In this document: positions 63,018 to 64,000 of the stretch, piece after piece | How positions within the stretch are numbered: position 1 is the first letter of the stretch | How the letters are laid out: each line of letters starts with the position of its first letter | From: Phytophthora colocasiae | Taxonomy: Eukaryota; Oomycota; Peronosporomycetes; Peronosporales; Peronosporaceae | NCBI GenBank assembly: GCA_018806915.1 | Contig: JAGKQI010000047.1 | Coordinates: 1,240,001-1,304,000 of the forward strand | DNA length: 64,000 nt | Direction: 5' to 3' | The notes under the pieces: generated by a model | What the model was told of the DNA's origin: nothing | Seen by the model: the letters and a program-made list of their open reading frames with translations, nothing else | Databases searched by the model: none | Translations under genes and position numbers: made by a program

Positions 63018-63411
63018 GGAGTATTGTGATGACGTCGAAAGCAATTGTGAAGCTGTCGTGTAGTGGCATCTCAATTTCGTGTAGCCAGAGCTTCATTTTA
63101 CATTTATTGTATCACATTCGTTTGTCGTAGGACCTAGATGTAGTTTCGTCTTTAGGTGTAGCGAACTAGTACTCCTTGATCGACTACATATAACAGTACT
63201 GTACATGACTATTGATCGGACCTGGTAAATTGATCGGCATAATCACACGACCCAAACACACGAGCCGACCAGTATACGAACCACGAAAAAGTCTATCGCC
63301 TCATTTACACTCAGATTCAATTCTGCAGTCCACACCTTAAGTTAACCCCATACGAAGACACTTTACCTCTCCAGGTTCTAGCTAAAGACAAAAGTCGAAG
63401 ACGGTCGAGAG

Positions 63412-64000
63412 CTCAGTATGTTCACGGAAGGAAACCTCCAGACCAACGTGCTGTTCAAGGCCGCCGGTGCCGTTGGCAAAGAGACACCGCAGTGGGTGCA
63501 GACCTGCAGAACGCCAACAAGGTGCCGCTCCTTGCCGTCGGACTCATGCAGCCCATTCCCAGGGTGCCCAACATCCTACCCGTGCAGGTCGTCAAGATCG
63601 GCCAGTTTGCTCTTGCTGTCACCAACTTCGAGACGACCACCATGGCTGGACGACGCATCCGTTCCACACCCAAGACAGCACTTAAAGGTGCAGGTGTAAC
63701 AGAGGTCGAGTTGGCTGCTGTCAGCAACGCCTACGCGCAGTACATGACCACCAAGAAGGAGTACTTGACACAGAACTACGAAGGCGCGTCGACGCTCTTT
63801 GGTCTCAACCAATTGGCGGCCGTGCAGCAGGAGCTCGCCCGCGTCGCCTCATCCGTGGCCGATTCGTCTGTTCCGCTGGACGTGGGTCCCACGCCGACCG
63901 AAGTTCACTGATCACGTTGCAGACGGGTGTGGTGCTCGATTCAGCGCCGTTGCTGAAATCCTTCAACTCCGTGCGCACTCAGCCGTCCAGCTCGTATGCT
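63412..64000 (+). pseudogene. Neutral ceramidase fragment, frameshifted, cut by window end
   Basis: From 63418 the frame reads MFTEGNLQTNVLFKAAGAVG. A one-base loss near 63510 moves it to the frame 63492-63911 (QNANKVPLLAVGLMQ, PVQVVKIGQFALAVTNFETT, TMAGRRIRSTPK, YMTTKKEYLTQNYEGASTLF). These motifs match the end of the catalytic domain of neutral/alkaline ceramidases, which hydrolyse ceramide to sphingosine. Another shift near 63905 leads into the start of the C-terminal domain (LQTGVVLDSAPLLKSFNSV), which runs off the window. Nothing upstream of 63412 resembles the N-terminal catalytic half, so it is 5' truncated. An intron instead of a shift near 63905 is possible. Confidence 0.7.

Larger units (their letters stand above)
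60144..63282. mobile_element. MULE with 37-bp TIRs, carrying a nested hAT
   Basis: The left end at 60144-60180 (GGTTCGTATACTGGTCGGCT...) and the right end at 63244-63282 are inverted copies, with 23 bp identical at the outer tips. The interior carries a rightward MULE transposase relic and, nested in it, a hAT element (62087-63017). Without the nested element the MULE is about 2.2 kb. I see no target duplication at the outer ends. Confidence 0.7.

Noticed and set aside
60120..63300. 9-bp target duplication for the outer MULE
   Set aside because: Sequences outside 60144 and 63282 do not match.
1..64000. tRNA or rRNA genes
   Set aside because: I saw no convincing B-box/T-loop cloverleaf or rRNA-like stretch by eye; a tRNAscan or Infernal run would be decisive.

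Overview
This window looks like a chromosomal segment of an oomycete, most probably Phytophthora or a close relative. The grounds are gene families typical of that group: an RxLR-type secreted effector, a PX-AGC kinase, M96/START-like and S33 peptidase relics, FLYWCH-type MULE transposases, a DUF7869-type transposon, and an oomycete Copia Gag start. Introns are short (57-115 nt) with GTAAGT/GTACGT donors, and housekeeping genes are packed tightly.

Layout. Positions 1-25400 are a transposon-rich block. From left to right it holds a TA-flanked TIR element (119-1249), a DUF7869 DNA transposon with 34-bp TIRs (1716-4451), a complete Ty3/Gypsy element with 460-bp LTRs and an ATCAG target duplication (4916-13114), a decayed Tc1/mariner transposase (13374-14725), three MULE relics (15398-19809) separated by a 935-bp piggyBac-like MITE with TTAA duplications (17547-18481), a chromo/peptidase-like fragment (20170-20858) and a decayed Ty1/Copia element (21027-25372). 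Positions 25655-34670 mix genes and relics: a PX-AGC kinase, an M96/START-like pseudogene, an S33 peptidase pseudogene split by a gag-only LTR element with identical LTRs (29267-30685), a Rab11-like GTPase and a small hypothetical gene. Positions 34740-57431 are a dense gene island: a large ankyrin protein, two inverted CENP-B-like HTH paralogues flanking an ankyrin-TPR gene, an RluA pseudouridine synthase, a small hypothetical, a BTB/T1 protein, an AspH-like dioxygenase, a FRA10AC1 homologue and a full ABCA transporter. Positions 57432-64000 return to accessory sequence: an inverted repeat, an RxLR-like effector, a MULE with a hAT element nested in its last codons, and a broken neutral ceramidase fragment.

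How it works together. The gene island is an ordinary compact housekeeping block with divergent promoters of about 120-140 bp. The flanks are a layered insertion record in which several empty sites can be read directly.

The most unusual signal is in the Gypsy element. Its LTRs, gag-pol and 3' region are built from short near-perfect hairpins, one roughly every 30-60 nt. These include seven hairpins with a constant loop and changing but still complementary stems, and one that sits exactly where a -1 frameshift stimulator should be, 7 nt after an A AAA AAC slippery site. An antisense reading frame also lies downstream of pol. All splice models and family names are from reading the sequence by eye; no search was run.
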